Source: Pararge aegeria
Lineage: Eukaryota; Arthropoda; Insecta; Lepidoptera; Nymphalidae
NCBI RefSeq assembly: GCF_905163445.1
Contig: NC_053182.1
Coordinates: 2,666,001-2,730,000, forward strand
DNA length: 64,000 nucleotides
Direction of reading: 5' to 3'
Shown: positions 29,527-39,239 of the stretch, one piece after another
Layout: each line of letters begins with the position of its first letter
Numbering within the stretch: the stretch's first letter is position 1
Made by a program: the position numbers and the translations under genes
The notes under the pieces: generated by a model
What the model was told of the DNA's origin: nothing
Databases searched by the model: none
What the model saw: only the letters and a program-made list of their open reading frames with translations

Positions 29527-32500
29527 GTATTTGGATATTTTAACTCTCTTATTAATCAAATCAAAACTTGTAGGATTGCTTGCTTTAAAAATATTATTCG
29601 AAGGGTAATTTTGTACCTATATGTATAAGTTAAGTAATGTGTTAAAAATAAAAAGCATTCAATAAATCGTGGTTACTATACGATTGATGAATTTCTTAAC
29701 GACAATGCGGCTTGGAAGTAGGCTCCGCTCTCATCTCTCGCAAGATAGAAAATTCTAAAGATCTATTAAAACTATTAAGATCTATTTATAACTGTAAAAT
29801 GATAAAAAAAGCAATCGGCTGAGTTTCTTGCCGGCTCTTCTCGATGGAATATGACTTCCGAACCGGTGGTAAAGTCACTAAAAACAGATTGACTTCACGT
29901 TTCAAAAGTGCTTATATTAGGCCGACTAGAAATAAATGATTTTTGAATCAAACCAGTCTTCAAACAGTCCAGTGATTACTTATGAAGTTATGTCTCTGAA
30001 ACGTGGCCGCTAACTATGAGTCTCATAAGAAGGCTCAGAGTCTCTCAGTGGGTTATCAAGAGAGAGATACTTGGAGTATCCCTACGTGATTAAATCAGGT
30101 ATGAGGAGAACCGGGTTACCGACATAGCTCAAAGAGTCACAAAGCTGAAGTGGCAAGGGGCGGGGCACCTAGCTCGGAGAAACGATGGACGTTGGGTTCC
30201 CAAGATGCTGGAATGGCGACCTCGCACCGGTAAACGCAGAGTTAGACCTCAAACGAGGTGGAAACTTCAAGCAAGTCACAAGCAAGACCAGACCCAAGTT
30301 GCATAAGGGCGTGGTATTTGGAACTCCCTACAAAAGACGTATATCCAGCAGTGCCCGTCCATTGGTTGACATGACGATGATGATGACATTCAATCCAACT
30401 AGTAAGGCTTCCGCCGTGGTTAAGCCTTCCGAAGCGATGCGAAGCCGATTAAAAAATAAATAAATAAATATAACCGACAAAGGCGGAATCGATTCATTGT
30501 GCCTAAAATAAAATTGAGTTGCCTAGGATAGATAGTATATATTACTTTATAATTTTATATATATTTTTCTTATTTGTGCAATTTTGTTTATGTATTTGTA
30601 TTTAGCTATTTGAATGAAGGATTATAATAATTTTACACCACCTGTCCGCTCTCGCTCATCTTGTCCTAATCCAAAGGTTGCCTGGCAGAGATCGCTACTA
30701 AGCGATAATGCCGCCTTTTGTATTCTACTTCTGTCTTTGTATTTCTATTGTTTTTTTATTTTGCTAACTTCATAGTGGTGTACAAATATAGAGTTAAATA
30801 AATAAAAATAGTAATGTCAGTGTAGTAGTTCTTAAGAGGAAGTTGATGGAACACCTACTCAGGGACTCCATTTAATTTCTTCACTGTGGTAATAAGCCTT
30901 GAGTAGTAATTTTTATTAGCCTATTTATATATATTTTGTTAAATTTGTGTCTTTAAATATTACTAACTAGCTGTTGCCCGCGACTTCGTCTGCGTTTTAT
31001 TTTGTTTTTGATGTGGCATTAAATTTAGTATTAGATCTAAAAAAAATTAAAGTATTCAGTATCGCGGCAGCGGCAAACCCCTCATTTAAGGCTTAGTTGA
31101 ATGAGGGGTTTCCCGCTGTCCGCTGAGGAGTTCGGTCCTCTATCTCCAACCACAGTTTTGGGAAAATAAAACAGATATTGTAACCTCTATAGTGCAACAA
31201 TAATTATTTAAATCGGTTATAAATTGTCGGAGTTATGGTGTAAAATCGTCAAACACTCATCCGCTCTCCCAAAGGAACCGAGCTTAATGTCGGGATAAAA
31301 AGTATCCTATATCTTACTCTCTTACACTTCCAAGAATATGTAAACAAAGTTTCATGAGGATCGGTTAGCTTTGTATTACTAGGCATAAAACTGTTTATTA
31401 TATTTATTACTTTTTTATATACTAGCATGCTCAACTTCTAATCACGAGGTCCTAGAATCGATTCCAATTCTTTTTTTAAATTTTAAATCTTGTTTCAGAC
31501 GCGGTCGTTCAAAAGAACGAAAGTCCAGAAAACGCGAGAACACAAGTTCCCGATCGAGAAGTAGAACGGTCTCCAAATCTCGGTCTCGGTCACGACCTAG
31601 GGCGAGAACTCGTTCTCAGTCTGAGTCGCACAGCCATCCTAGAACTCGGACTCGGACCAGATCTAGATCTAGGAGTCGAACTCGTTCTGTATGTGATAGC
31701 AACAAAGAGTTGAATTTTAAAGAACCGGGGATTATGGATGCGTTTCGAGTATTGTATTTGACACGTTAGTTATTCACCTTTTGAAAAATCTTATTAATTA
31801 TCTATACTTATAATAAAACTGTAATTGGAAGATTTCTGTACTTTTATATATTATTATATTTTGAAAATTTTTACCGGGGGGTGCTTTATAATCGATACTG
31901 AGTCCAAAACAGATTTTTATTTAATTTTTGTCTGTCTGTCTGCCGGTCCGGGCATCACGTGAAAACCACTGAACGGATTAAAATACAATTTGGTATTGTG
32001 GTAGCTGATATTCCGGGTCAACATATAGGCTACTTTTTATACCGATAAACATAAAGTTTCCTCCGGGAAATGGGATGAAAGTTAATTTATTATATTATTA
32101 ATTTTACTTCATAACTCCGTTAAATTTGAACCGATTTTTGTAATTCTTTTTTTATTTGAAAGTGTATGCTATAAAACATGTATGTTCTAATTTTAATGAA
32201 GATCTGATGAATATTGTCGGAGATAAAGGACGTAACTCTTCACAAATACCAGCAAGTAGCAAGGCATATGGGACAACGATTGAATCATGCGTACCATCGT
32301 ACTAATATTATAAATGCGTATGTTTGTGAGGATGGATGTTTGGATGGATGTATGTATATATGTATCAACTTAAATATTTACAACTTACTCAGTATACCAC
32401 GTAAAATAAGCTAGCTACGATGGTTGTGATGTTAGCATCAGATCTATTCTAGCTTCTTGATCGACTCATACGCGGACGAAGTCGCGAGGGTCTGCTAGTA

Positions 32501-34476
32501 GACCTACGTACGAGTATTAACCTACGACAGAATTGGTTCAAACACTTTTTAATGTTAAGAACCATATATTTATGGGTAGGTATGATGATGATGATAAAGG
32601 TTGCCTGGCAGGGATCGCTACTAAACGATAAGGCCGCCTTTTGAATTCTATTTTCATGTTTTCTTGCATATATAATTATAATATTAGAGAGCTTTCACTT
32701 ACTACAAAGTGAAAGAGGAATCACGCGAATACTTACAAAAATATAAAAAGTAAAAATAGGCATCCAATTAACAACCGGCGAACGTTTTTTAGAATTCAGT
32801 TAAAACGCAGAAAAGCTTGTCAACTTAAAAGTTAATTTGAACCCAATTATTTAATTAGTAAATACTAATAGCGACAATTACGGGTAAGGCTTAAATCAAT
32901 AAGGTTTTAAATTTTATATTATTTGTAATCAGATGATTAAAATTTTAATTTATGCCAATAAATTTTATCATCAGTGAATAATATTTGCGCAAGTTTAATT
33001 ATTCATTGGAGACAATGTTTAAACATTATTGGGCAATGCAATAAAAAATGTAAGGCAAGGCAAAAGCAACACGTTCAAACCGCGTACTAGGTAGCGTGAA
33101 AATTTCGTCCTTTCGACCAATCGCAAGTCTGTTTAATGTTTATATGTCGACAGCCAGTTGGCGAAGTGGGCAGCGACCCTGCTTTCTGAGTCCGAGGCCG
33201 TGGGTTCGATTCCCATCACTGGAAAAATATTTTTGTGATGAACATGGACGTTTTTCTTTGTCTGGGTGTTTATCTATATATAATAATAAATGTACTACGA
33301 GATACGACAATGCACAAATCACCATCTAGCCCCAAAGTAAGCGTTGCTTTTGTTATGTGTACTAAGATGACTGTTGAATATTTTTATGAATAATATAAAT
33401 AAATACTTATTATAAACAGATAAACACCCAGACACTGAAAAACATTCATGTTCATGACACAAACATTTTACAGTGTGGGAATCGAACCCACGGCCTTGGA
33501 CTCACAAAGCAAAAGCAGGGTCGCTGCCCACTGCGCCACTCGGCCGTAAATATTATAAGTATTTATGTGTGTTATATTCATAAAAATATTCATCAGCTAT
33601 CTTAGAACTCATAACACAAGCTTCGCTTACTTTGGGGCTAGATGGCGATGTGTGTATTGTCGTAGTATATTTATTTATTTATTTACTAATTCAATGAGAT
33701 TGATGCAATTGAAGAGCATGTTTAACTATAAATTTTAATTTAATATTACTAATCAATCCGTTAAAATACCTTAATTCATATTTACATTATTATTTTCTTA
33801 ATCTTTAGTTTAACTAAACGTATTTAGTTTTTAATTTTTTTTTTAAATTGTGACCGGAGATAACAACGATAATGCTGTATACACCTATAATCGATTTTTG
33901 TAATGGCACTAGATATAATTTTTAATTCTAACACATGATTTTTTGTTATGAATTTAGTTACAGTTAATTGCTGGTGTGTCTTATGAATAAATAAATGAAT
34001 AAATCTTACTCCTTTTAATAGCCTACTAGGTACTAAGCGTCTACTACGGACAGATTATACGCGATGCACTACATCGTATCGCATCGCGTGTAGCGCGTAA
34101 CGGAACGTAAAATTACTTAATAATAAAATTAAAAAGAAAATATATATATTTTTTAATTCTAGCAAGCAAACATAAAAAGGGTGCTAACAAATATTTGGCG
34201 ACAAAGAAACGCCTGGATCGGATACAGGAGTTACTAAAGAGAGACGGTCTCGGCTCCAAGCGGTGGCTGTTCTACCCCCGTTCCCGAAACCGAGTACCCG
34301 TACCGAGCGAGGTACCGGGTATCCGGGACAACTGTGACCAGCGTGTCAAGGTGGATGGGGAATTCTTCAGAAAGTACAAGAACAGTAAGAGAGTAGATGT
34401 CGATGCGCCAATAGCGAAACTGAAGAGGTGGGAGTTAGTGTTATATAAGAAGCTAGGGTTTATACAGGCTGTTTAG
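29390..34476 (+). CDS. Arginine/serine-rich (RS-domain) protein, three-exon model
   Basis: The only host gene I can support. Exon 1 is 29,390-29,526, exon 2 starts 31,499 and exon 3 is 34,163-34,476, with the stop TAG at the end. The predicted protein is 214-238 residues depending on the exon 2 donor. It has a short Tyr/Pro/Gly-rich N-terminus (MEGYGYTYPPSFPQ), a stretch of about 60 residues packed with RS, RT and SR dipeptides, and a basic C-terminus of about 100 residues. RS domains usually localise proteins to nuclear speckles and bind splicing factors through phosphorylated serines, so a role in RNA processing is an inference. No RRM, zinc finger or PWI domain is visible. ATG context (GTAATGG) is good. 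The acceptor just before the ATG suggests an upstream 5' UTR exon, or that this exon is internal. I do not recognise the family. Confidence 0.7.
29672..29945 (+). mobile_element. LINE-A 3' end in intron 1
   Basis: Starts with the last ORF2 codons (ATTGATGAATTTCTTAACGA), then GGCTCCGCTCTCATCTCTCG, GTTTCTTGCCGGCTCTTCTC and GAAATAAATGATTTTTGAAT. It is on the sense strand of the gene. Confidence 0.8.
29950..30400 (+). mobile_element. RTE-like LINE ORF2 end in intron 1
   Basis: Decayed plus-strand coding for the RTE-like C-terminus: ATAGCTCAAAGAGTCACAAA (IAQRV), AAGCTGAAGTGGCAAGGGGC (KLKWQG), CGACCTCGCACCGGTAAACG (RPRTGK), ending with GTCCATTGGTTGACATGACG and the GATGATGATGA tail. Frameshifts and stops make it a dead copy. 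The 92-codon frame at 30,185-30,463 is in the wrong frame for part of it. Confidence 0.75.
30535..30805 (+). mobile_element. LINE-C 3' end in intron 1
   Basis: Contains AAGGTTGCCTGGCAGAGATC, the hairpin ATCGCTACTAAGCGAT and AATGCCGCCTTTTGTATTCT, and ends in AAATAAATAAA. The upstream part (TTACACCACCTGTCCGCTCT) matches the minus-strand copy at 53.6 kb over about 250 bp. Confidence 0.7.
30966..31395 (-). mobile_element. Helitron in intron 1, minus, 5'-truncated
   Basis: The 3' end on the minus strand is the complement of ACTAGCTGTTGCCCGCGACT. The interior follows the 14.5-kb family in reverse (TTTGGGAGAGC complement, AAAGTATCCTATAT). Its left end is not the usual TCCCTACTAATATTAT. It contains an inverted duplication at about 31,063-31,115 absent from sister copies. 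Confidence 0.75.
31499..31764 (+). CDS. RS gene, exon 2 (RS domain); 3' boundary uncertain
   Basis: After TGTTTCAG the frame reads GRSKERKSRKRENTSSRSRS and continues with dense RS/RT dipeptides to about 31,688. Three donors are possible: GTATGT at 31,689 is the best match to consensus but breaks frame into exon 3; GTGATA at 31,693 and GTTAGT at 31,765 both keep frame (phase 1). The coordinates here use the last. If none is used the frame stops at 31,767. An additional small exon in intron 2 would also resolve the conflict. Confidence 0.6.
31801..32270 (+). mobile_element. Helitron 5' segment in intron 2
   Basis: Starts A^TCTATACTTATAATAAAACT and continues CTGCCGGTCCGGGCATCACG, GGTCAACATATAGGCTACTT and AATTTGAACCGATTTTTGTA to GATCTGATGAATATTGTCGG. 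Its own 3' end (CTAG) is not found before the next element. Its start differs from the 14.5- and 20.6-kb families. Confidence 0.65.
32297..32498 (+). mobile_element. Short complete Helitron in intron 2
   Basis: A^TCGTACTAATATTATAAATG at the left and GGACGAAGTCGCGAGGGTCT then GCTAG^T at the right give a 202-bp TC...CTAG element between A and T. The interior has repeats of GGATG (GAGGATGGATGTTTGGATGG). Confidence 0.8.
32595..32650 (+). mobile_element. LINE-C hairpin scrap
   Basis: AAGGTTGCCTGGCAGGGATC, then the GCTACTAAACGATAAGGC hairpin with one changed stem base, and CCGCCTTTTGAATTCTA. It is preceded by GATGATGATGAT. Confidence 0.6.
33149..33683 (+). repeat. SINE-1 plus copy containing a nested SINE-1
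   Basis: The outer copy has its head at 33,149-33,283 (CCAGTTGGCGAAGTGGGCAG, GGGTTCGATTCCC) and its tail at about 33,548-33,683 (TATTATAAGTATTTATGTGT to GGGGCTAGATGGCGATGTGT). The break falls in the TATATTATAAG stretch of the consensus. Confidence 0.85.
33284..33547 (-). repeat. SINE-1 minus copy nested in SINE-1
   Basis: A full-length minus copy, from AATAATAAATGTACTACG (tail) to the complement of the head ending GCCACTCGGCCGTAAA. It carries a small extra AAAGCA in the head (CAAAGCAAAAGCAGG) compared with other copies. Confidence 0.85.
34163..34476 (+). CDS. RS gene, last coding exon
   Basis: After TTCTAG the frame (phase 1 in) reads SKHKKGANKYLATKKRLDRI and continues with KRWLFYPRSRNRVPVPSEVP, GEFFRKYKNSKRVDVDAP and KRWELVLYKKLGFIQAV before TAG. 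It is basic, rich in Lys/Arg/Leu and likely helical at both ends. The GC content is well above the neighbouring sequence, as expected for a real exon. The domain is not one I recognise. Confidence 0.7.
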
Positions 34477-34487
34477 TTTTGTAGCAG

Positions 34488-34493
34488 AATAAA
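34488..34493 (+). terminator. Polyadenylation signal of the RS gene
   Basis: AATAAA lies 12 nt after the stop codon, followed by a T-rich stretch (GTTTTTTGTTCATAAAACAG then TTTTTTTG). This fits a very short 3' UTR. Confidence 0.7.
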
Positions 34494-34552
34494 GTTTTTT
34501 GTTCATAAAACAGTTTTTTTGTTTTTATTTCCTTTGATTTGTTTCAATTCGT

Positions 34553-34965
34553 TTATACAACGTTTAAATGAAAACCGATAACTTCACAAGTTAGAGGTAC
34601 ATTATGTACTGTCTCTGAGACTTATCTATCAAACCGAAAACCTAATAGTTTTAACCACTGCCATAGTTTTTACTGAAAGAAATCAGAAACAGCCTCCACA
34701 TCACAAACCAAATTAAAATCACGTGACTCCTGTCACATTATTAGATACGCGTCACGTAGCGTAGGTACTACGCGCGTGTCGGTCTTTTATCTTCAATAGG
34801 GTTGTCATAAGTAAACATTTAGCATGTTTTGAATACGTTTGTATGGAAAAATAAATATGCTTCTTTTGATTTATTATTTTTACCGGGTGATTCCTTATCA
34901 AATATACTTATGCATCGTTCAAAATTATTTCGTAATTCGGTTACACGTTGTATAAAAGGATGTTT
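34553..34965 (-). repeat. Rep-7, minus copy
   Basis: The complement of Rep-7: AGGTACATTATGTACTGTCT, CACGTGACTCCTGTCAC, TAGCGTAGGTACTACGCGCG, ATCTTCAATAGGGTTGTCAT and ATTTCGTAATTCGGTTACAC. It begins only about 60 bp after the RS gene polyadenylation signal. Confidence 0.75.
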
Positions 34966-35007
34966 AAACAGCGCGGCCAAACATATGCGCGGCGGTATGC
35001 TTTCGCC

Positions 35008-35160
35008 GGTAGGGTGCTACATGACACGGCCGAAGCGTCCCAGTCAGACCAGACCAGAGGCAATTCAAAAATTATAAAGTCCCAAAAAGGGATGTTAGGA
35101 ATCGAATCCGGTAACTCCAACATCTAAGACCAAAGTGCACCAGGGAGTTCGTGTAAATAA
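35008..35160 (-). repeat. SINE-3 minus fragment
   Basis: GGTAGGGTGCTACATGACAC, AGTCAGACCAGACCAGAGGC, then the decayed complement of the head, GGAATCGAATCCGGTAACTC and CCAGGGAGTTCGTG. Confidence 0.65.
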
Positions 35161-35924
35161 ACCAACCAACGAACTACCTGAGTTACGTTAATATGTTAAA
35201 ATCGTATAGAGTTGTTACAGCAACCGCTCATTCAGTTGTAACTTATTAACTTGCACCCACACTCATCATCAAAAAAAACTTTCGATAGTCGGTTTATACG
35301 CGAAATCGTACAAGAAGGCTGAATCTCTTTGGTGTTAGGGTGGTATCTAACCACGTCGGAAAATGTAGCTTTTATAACTTGTCAACTTTCGGTAAACTAA
35401 CACTTACATTCAACGACAAATAAAATCTTGCTCCTTTAAGACAATAGCAGCATGTTTTTGTTTTGTATACGAAATAAATATTCAGAGAGAGCGATAAATT
35501 TAAACATTAGCTTGTTGCGGCGCCGTGGTGCGCGTAATGGTCCGTCTAAAACACGGGAAAACTTTTAAATTAGTACCGAATCGCGGGGATATCGCGTGGA
35601 AAATTGACGCGCGGAAAAACTGCCGAGCGCCCGAGACGAATAGTTGTACGTGGAGAAGTGGGAAATAAGGAACGCGGTTTGATAGGTTTTCTTAGTTTTG
35701 CTAAAGTACCAAGTGTTCTAGCTCAGAGTTTAAAGTCTTTAAGTACGAGTATTTACCGACACTATTATCGATCTAGTCGAAAGTTTAACTGTAAATTTTT
35801 GTGTTATGAATTGATAAAACCTTCTCTTAGCAAAAGTACCTGCCATTTTCCCGGTATGTGCACCAATGTAATGTGTGTGCAATATAATGTGTATCCCAAG
35901 CACATACATTTGCACACTTATACA
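35161..35924. other. Unclassified intergenic DNA
   Basis: A 129-codon plus frame at 35,604-35,993 runs into the (CA)n tract. Its first part (MTRGKTAERPRRIVVRGEVG) looks protein-like but shows no recognised domain, so I leave it uncalled. Confidence 0.4.
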
Positions 35925-35925
35925 C

Positions 35926-35967
<42 letters not shown>
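35925..35967. repeat. (CA)n microsatellite
   Basis: About 19 near-perfect CA units. It lies 37 bp before a LINE-A insertion. Confidence 0.9.
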
Positions 35968-35970
<3 letters not shown>

Positions 35971-36004
35971 CTAATACTCATTCGTCCAATTGATCGATTT
36001 CTGA

Positions 36005-36250
36005 ATGACAAGGTTGCTTGGAAGCTTCCGGCTCCGCTTTCATCTCTCACAAGATAGAAAAATGAATGTTAAAATGTAAAATCTAAATTATTGATATTGG
36101 AATAGACCAACTGCTGAGTTTCTTGCCGGCTTCTTCTCGGTAGAATCTGCCTTCCGAACCGGTGGTACAGTCACTACAAACAGATAGACTTGACGTTTCA
36201 AAAGTGCTTATATTAGGCCTACTTGAAATAAATGAATTTAGAATTAGAAT
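36005..36250 (+). mobile_element. LINE-A 3' end
   Basis: Begins with the last ORF2 codons (TGAATGACAAGGTTGCTTGG), then TCCGGCTCCGCTTTCATCTC, GCCGGCTTCTTCTCGGTAGA, GTGCTTATATTAGGCCTACT and a GAATTTAGAATTAGAATTG tail. This is one of the least diverged copies. Confidence 0.85.
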
Positions 36251-36813
36251 TGTAATTCATTATTCCGGCATAATTCTTTTATTTTTTCACGTGTGAGAAA
36301 TCTCCTGTTGAGATACCCAGCTTCCTTGAGAAAAGCTTGGGTTATCTACATTTGTTATTTGTTCGGCTCAACATCTGCACCGATCATAATCAAATTGTGC
36401 ACAGAGATAGGTTACAAGTTTTGAGACAAAAATGGGTTTTAGGATGTTTTATAACATTTACAGAAAGCGTTGCTACAGGATTCATAATAACATTTGTTTG
36501 ATAGTTTACTTTACACCGTGCTGAACCAATCTTAACGTACTCAGTACTTCAGTACAGAGATAGGTTGCATCCTGCAGCTGGACCGAGATTCTTTTGCTTA
36601 TATATATATATACGTTATGGCTACATGCACAACGATATACGCTAGTTAATAATTAATAATGCAGAGAAATAAAACTTATGGCTGTGTGCTAAGCTGTTCT
36701 TATTAGATGTTGGATCGTTCCAGTTTTCTTATACTTAACGTATATTAAGAACGAGTTATGTGCTAGTTCTCTGACCGATAGAAAAAAAATCCAATATTTT
36801 GTAATAATTTTCT
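36251..36813. other. Unclassified intergenic DNA
   Basis: A (TA)n tract lies at about 36,600-36,613. TTCGGCTCAACATCTGCACC and GCACAGAGATAGGTTACAAG look like a decayed element of unknown type. Confidence 0.4.
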
Positions 36814-37035
36814 CGGCCGAGTGGCGCAGTGGGCAGCGTCCGTGCTTTCTGAGTCTAAGGCCGTGGGTTCGATTCCCACAACTGGAAAATATATATGTGA
36901 TGAACATGAATGTTTTTCAGTGTCTGGGTGTTTATCTGTATATTATAAGTATTTATTACAGTCATTCATAAAAATATTCATCTTACCTTGGGGCTAGATG
37001 GCGATGTGTGTATTGTCGTAGTATATATATATATT
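36814..37035 (+). repeat. SINE-1 with shortened tail region
   Basis: CTCGGCCGAGTGGCGCAGTG head, GGGTTCGATTCCCAC B box, and GGGGCTAGATGGCGATGTGT tail. The CATAACACAAGCTACG segment is deleted. Confidence 0.85.
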
Positions 37036-37041
37036 TTTTAA

Positions 37042-37240
37042 TTTAATTATTGGGGTGTTAAACAAGGCGTTAGGCGAGGCATTAGGCAGTCTAGGTCTGC
37101 TTCAGCGGAGTCGCGGTTGTGTCCGAAAGCGTTCCCGTGGCTCCCAATCGGTGAGTATGAACACCGAGGGGTTTTAGTCAGTAAGAGTCTGACATAACCT
37201 CTCCGCCTCCACTTGGCGTGGGGTGGGTATCCATGAGGAA
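37042..37240 (+). repeat. Interspersed repeat fragment
   Basis: TTAGGCAGTCTAGGTCTGCT, ACACCGAGGGGTTTTAGTCA, GTAAGAGTCTGACATAACCT and CGTGGGGTGGGTATCCATGA form a block I have seen as a common lepidopteran repeat, ending in an A-rich tail. Class uncertain; a SINE or LINE tail is likely. Confidence 0.5.
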
Positions 37241-38386
37241 AAAAAAATTTACTGAATCACACCCAGTGCTTCAGAATGGATGAAGTTTTTGGACTTGGTC
37301 ATTAACAATAGCGCAATAAGGGTCGTTGTTCGTTATCTATGCCGGTACCAATTGGAGTGGTGGGTTTAAGATCATTATAACTTTCGGTATTAAGGAAGCA
37401 TGGCAACTTTGCGTATCACCTTAAACATGCTAAGTATCCTAATTGTGCGGGAACGATATACTTGTATACGACGCATGGGAACAGACGCAGGGGGCCAGGC
37501 GAGTTGACGGGTACATCGCACGGTCGCGGCGACGAAAGACACTCGCAAACGGACCACCGACGACGCGATCAATGTATTTATAAACAATTGTTACAATGTT
37601 GTACTTCTTATTATAATCAGCTTTATATACAGTCCACTTAGTTTCATTTATATACACATCAAAGCGGCCTTGAGGACGCCAACACTTCGTCTAAAATCTT
37701 TCAAATTATATTCTTTTTTGTCTTCTTCTTATGGTCGCGATCTGGGTGTTTTGGCTCGCTTTACAATCCGTCGCCACTCTTCCCTAACAGGTGCTTTTCT
37801 TGCGCATTCATGTAGCGGAATTCTCGATTGCGGTCTTCACTTGGTCCGTCAATCTCATCCATGATCGGTCGTGGTAAATTATGTGTTACATATTTACAAT
37901 GTTCTCCAGAAGACTTTGACAGAAGATCGACATTAAACTATGATCAATTTGATAAAGTTTCCAAGAATTCAGATGTCATTTCAGATGTTTAAAACTAGAG
38001 AAAAATGTTATAAATGAAAATTTATATAATACTACGTAAAAAAACCAAACACTATCAAAGCGCTAGAAAATATTAAAATGAACCAATAACTTTCATGTTT
38101 ATGCTGACCGTACTTGTCTCTTCAAACACACTCGGTGGCTGCAATTTTATGTCATGTACACACCGTTCGATGCCTTTAGCTTATGCCGCGATAATTCACA
38201 ATTTATGTTTAAAACTTTGCGAGCTACCGATACCGAAATTCATTCCGCCTCTATAATGTTACTTTGGCAAAGCCAGACAAACTTTATTCAAAGCGCTAAT
38301 ATTAGGCAACTTTTCAATGCTCGCTTTAGTTTAGAAAACCATTAGGTAGTTTCTGACAGCCATTATGTTTTCAATTATATGAGAAT
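37241..38386. other. Unclassified, 1.1 kb
   Basis: A GC-richer patch at about 37,480-37,570 (GGTCGCGGCGACGAAAGACA) and several short frames occur, none with a recognised domain. The minus reading at 37,700-37,870 looks weakly coding but I could not identify it. Confidence 0.4.
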
Positions 38387-38560
38387 ACTAGCTGTCCCGG
38401 CGAACTTCGTACCGCGGATCTTTTTTTTTATTATGTTTTTTAATACTTATTGTCCTATCCCGGTCAAAGAGGAATCCAAAAAATTAATTATCATAAAAAT
38501 TGGTCCAGGCGTTCTTTAGTTATAAATGGTGTAACCAACACAACTTTCTTTGATATATTT
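38387..38560 (-). mobile_element. Helitron-like 3' end, minus
   Basis: ACTAGCTGTCCCGGCGAACT then TCGTACCGCGGATC is the complement of a CTAG-ended 3' terminus with a small hairpin (GCGAACTTCGTACCGC). AAAAATTGGTCCAGGCGTTC follows. The left (5') end was not found. Confidence 0.6.
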
Positions 38561-38857
38561 AAATATATTTTTTTTAAAAAGATCTCCATTCCACCAAATC
38601 TACCATTAAAAAAACTATACAAATATTAATTGTTTCAGTTAGTTTGTCCACCTTTCCTATGAGCAATAATTTTTATTATTTTGTCTTAGTTGACAGGTTA
38701 ATATTTCTAAGGTCTAATCTATTATTAACTGATTGCATATGAATTGTGACAAAAGTGTCTCCCTGTGTCAAACAACCTGGGCCGTAGGTGTCCATAGCCT
38801 GATGAGTAGGTGTTAAGACTCATGTGCGTGAAATAACATCCAACTATTCCGAAACTG

Positions 38858-39080
38858 CGGGCCCGTCAACATGAAGCTCAACCCGGCTTTCTGAGTCCAA
38901 AGCTGGGGGTTCGATTCTCGCAACTGGAAAATGTATGTGTGATAAACATTAATGTTTTTCAGGGGCTGGCTTTTTATCTGTATATAAAAGTATTTATGTA
39001 CATTATTTATAAAAATATTCATCAGACATCACAGTACCTGTCTATTGTAATGTAAAACTATATTAAATAAATATATAAAT
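38858..39080 (+). repeat. SINE-1, diverged copy
   Basis: CGGCTTTCTGAGTCCAAAGC, GGGGTTCGATTCTCGCAAC and TAAACATTAATGTTTTTCAG are kept. The head is rearranged (GGGCCCGTCAACATGAAGC) and the tail is replaced by AT-rich sequence. An old copy. Confidence 0.7.
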
Positions 39081-39239
39081 ATTTAATACGTAAATATTTA
39101 TTTATTTATAATATATTTACCTCAAAAATAATAACAATCTCCGACATACAGGATACTTTTTAGCCTGAAACCCTACTAAGAATTTTTTGGAATGTATTTA
39201 TACGAATTTTTTGTCCTTCTTTTGCGCATCAGGATTGGT

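Larger units (their letters stand above)
29527..31498 (+). other. RS gene intron 1, filled with insertions
   Basis: GT...AG intron of about 2.0 kb. In order it holds a LINE-A 3' end, an RTE-like 3' end, a LINE-C 3' end and a minus-strand Helitron. The 3' splice site reads TTTTTTTAAATTTTAAATCT followed by TGTTTCAG. Confidence 0.65.
31765..34162 (+). other. RS gene intron 2
   Basis: About 2.4 kb, ending with the acceptor TTTTTTAATTCTAG. It contains two Helitron segments, a LINE-C scrap, a nested SINE-1 pair, and about 450 bp (32,651-33,148) plus about 480 bp (33,684-34,162) of AT-rich sequence in which I see nothing. Confidence 0.6.

Noticed and set aside
33149..33683. CRISPR-like inverted and direct repeats
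   Set aside because: The repetition is fully explained by two nested SINE-1 copies in a eukaryotic genome.
35604..35993. 129-codon plus frame
   Set aside because: The C-terminus is the translated (CA)n tract and no domain is recognised in the rest.
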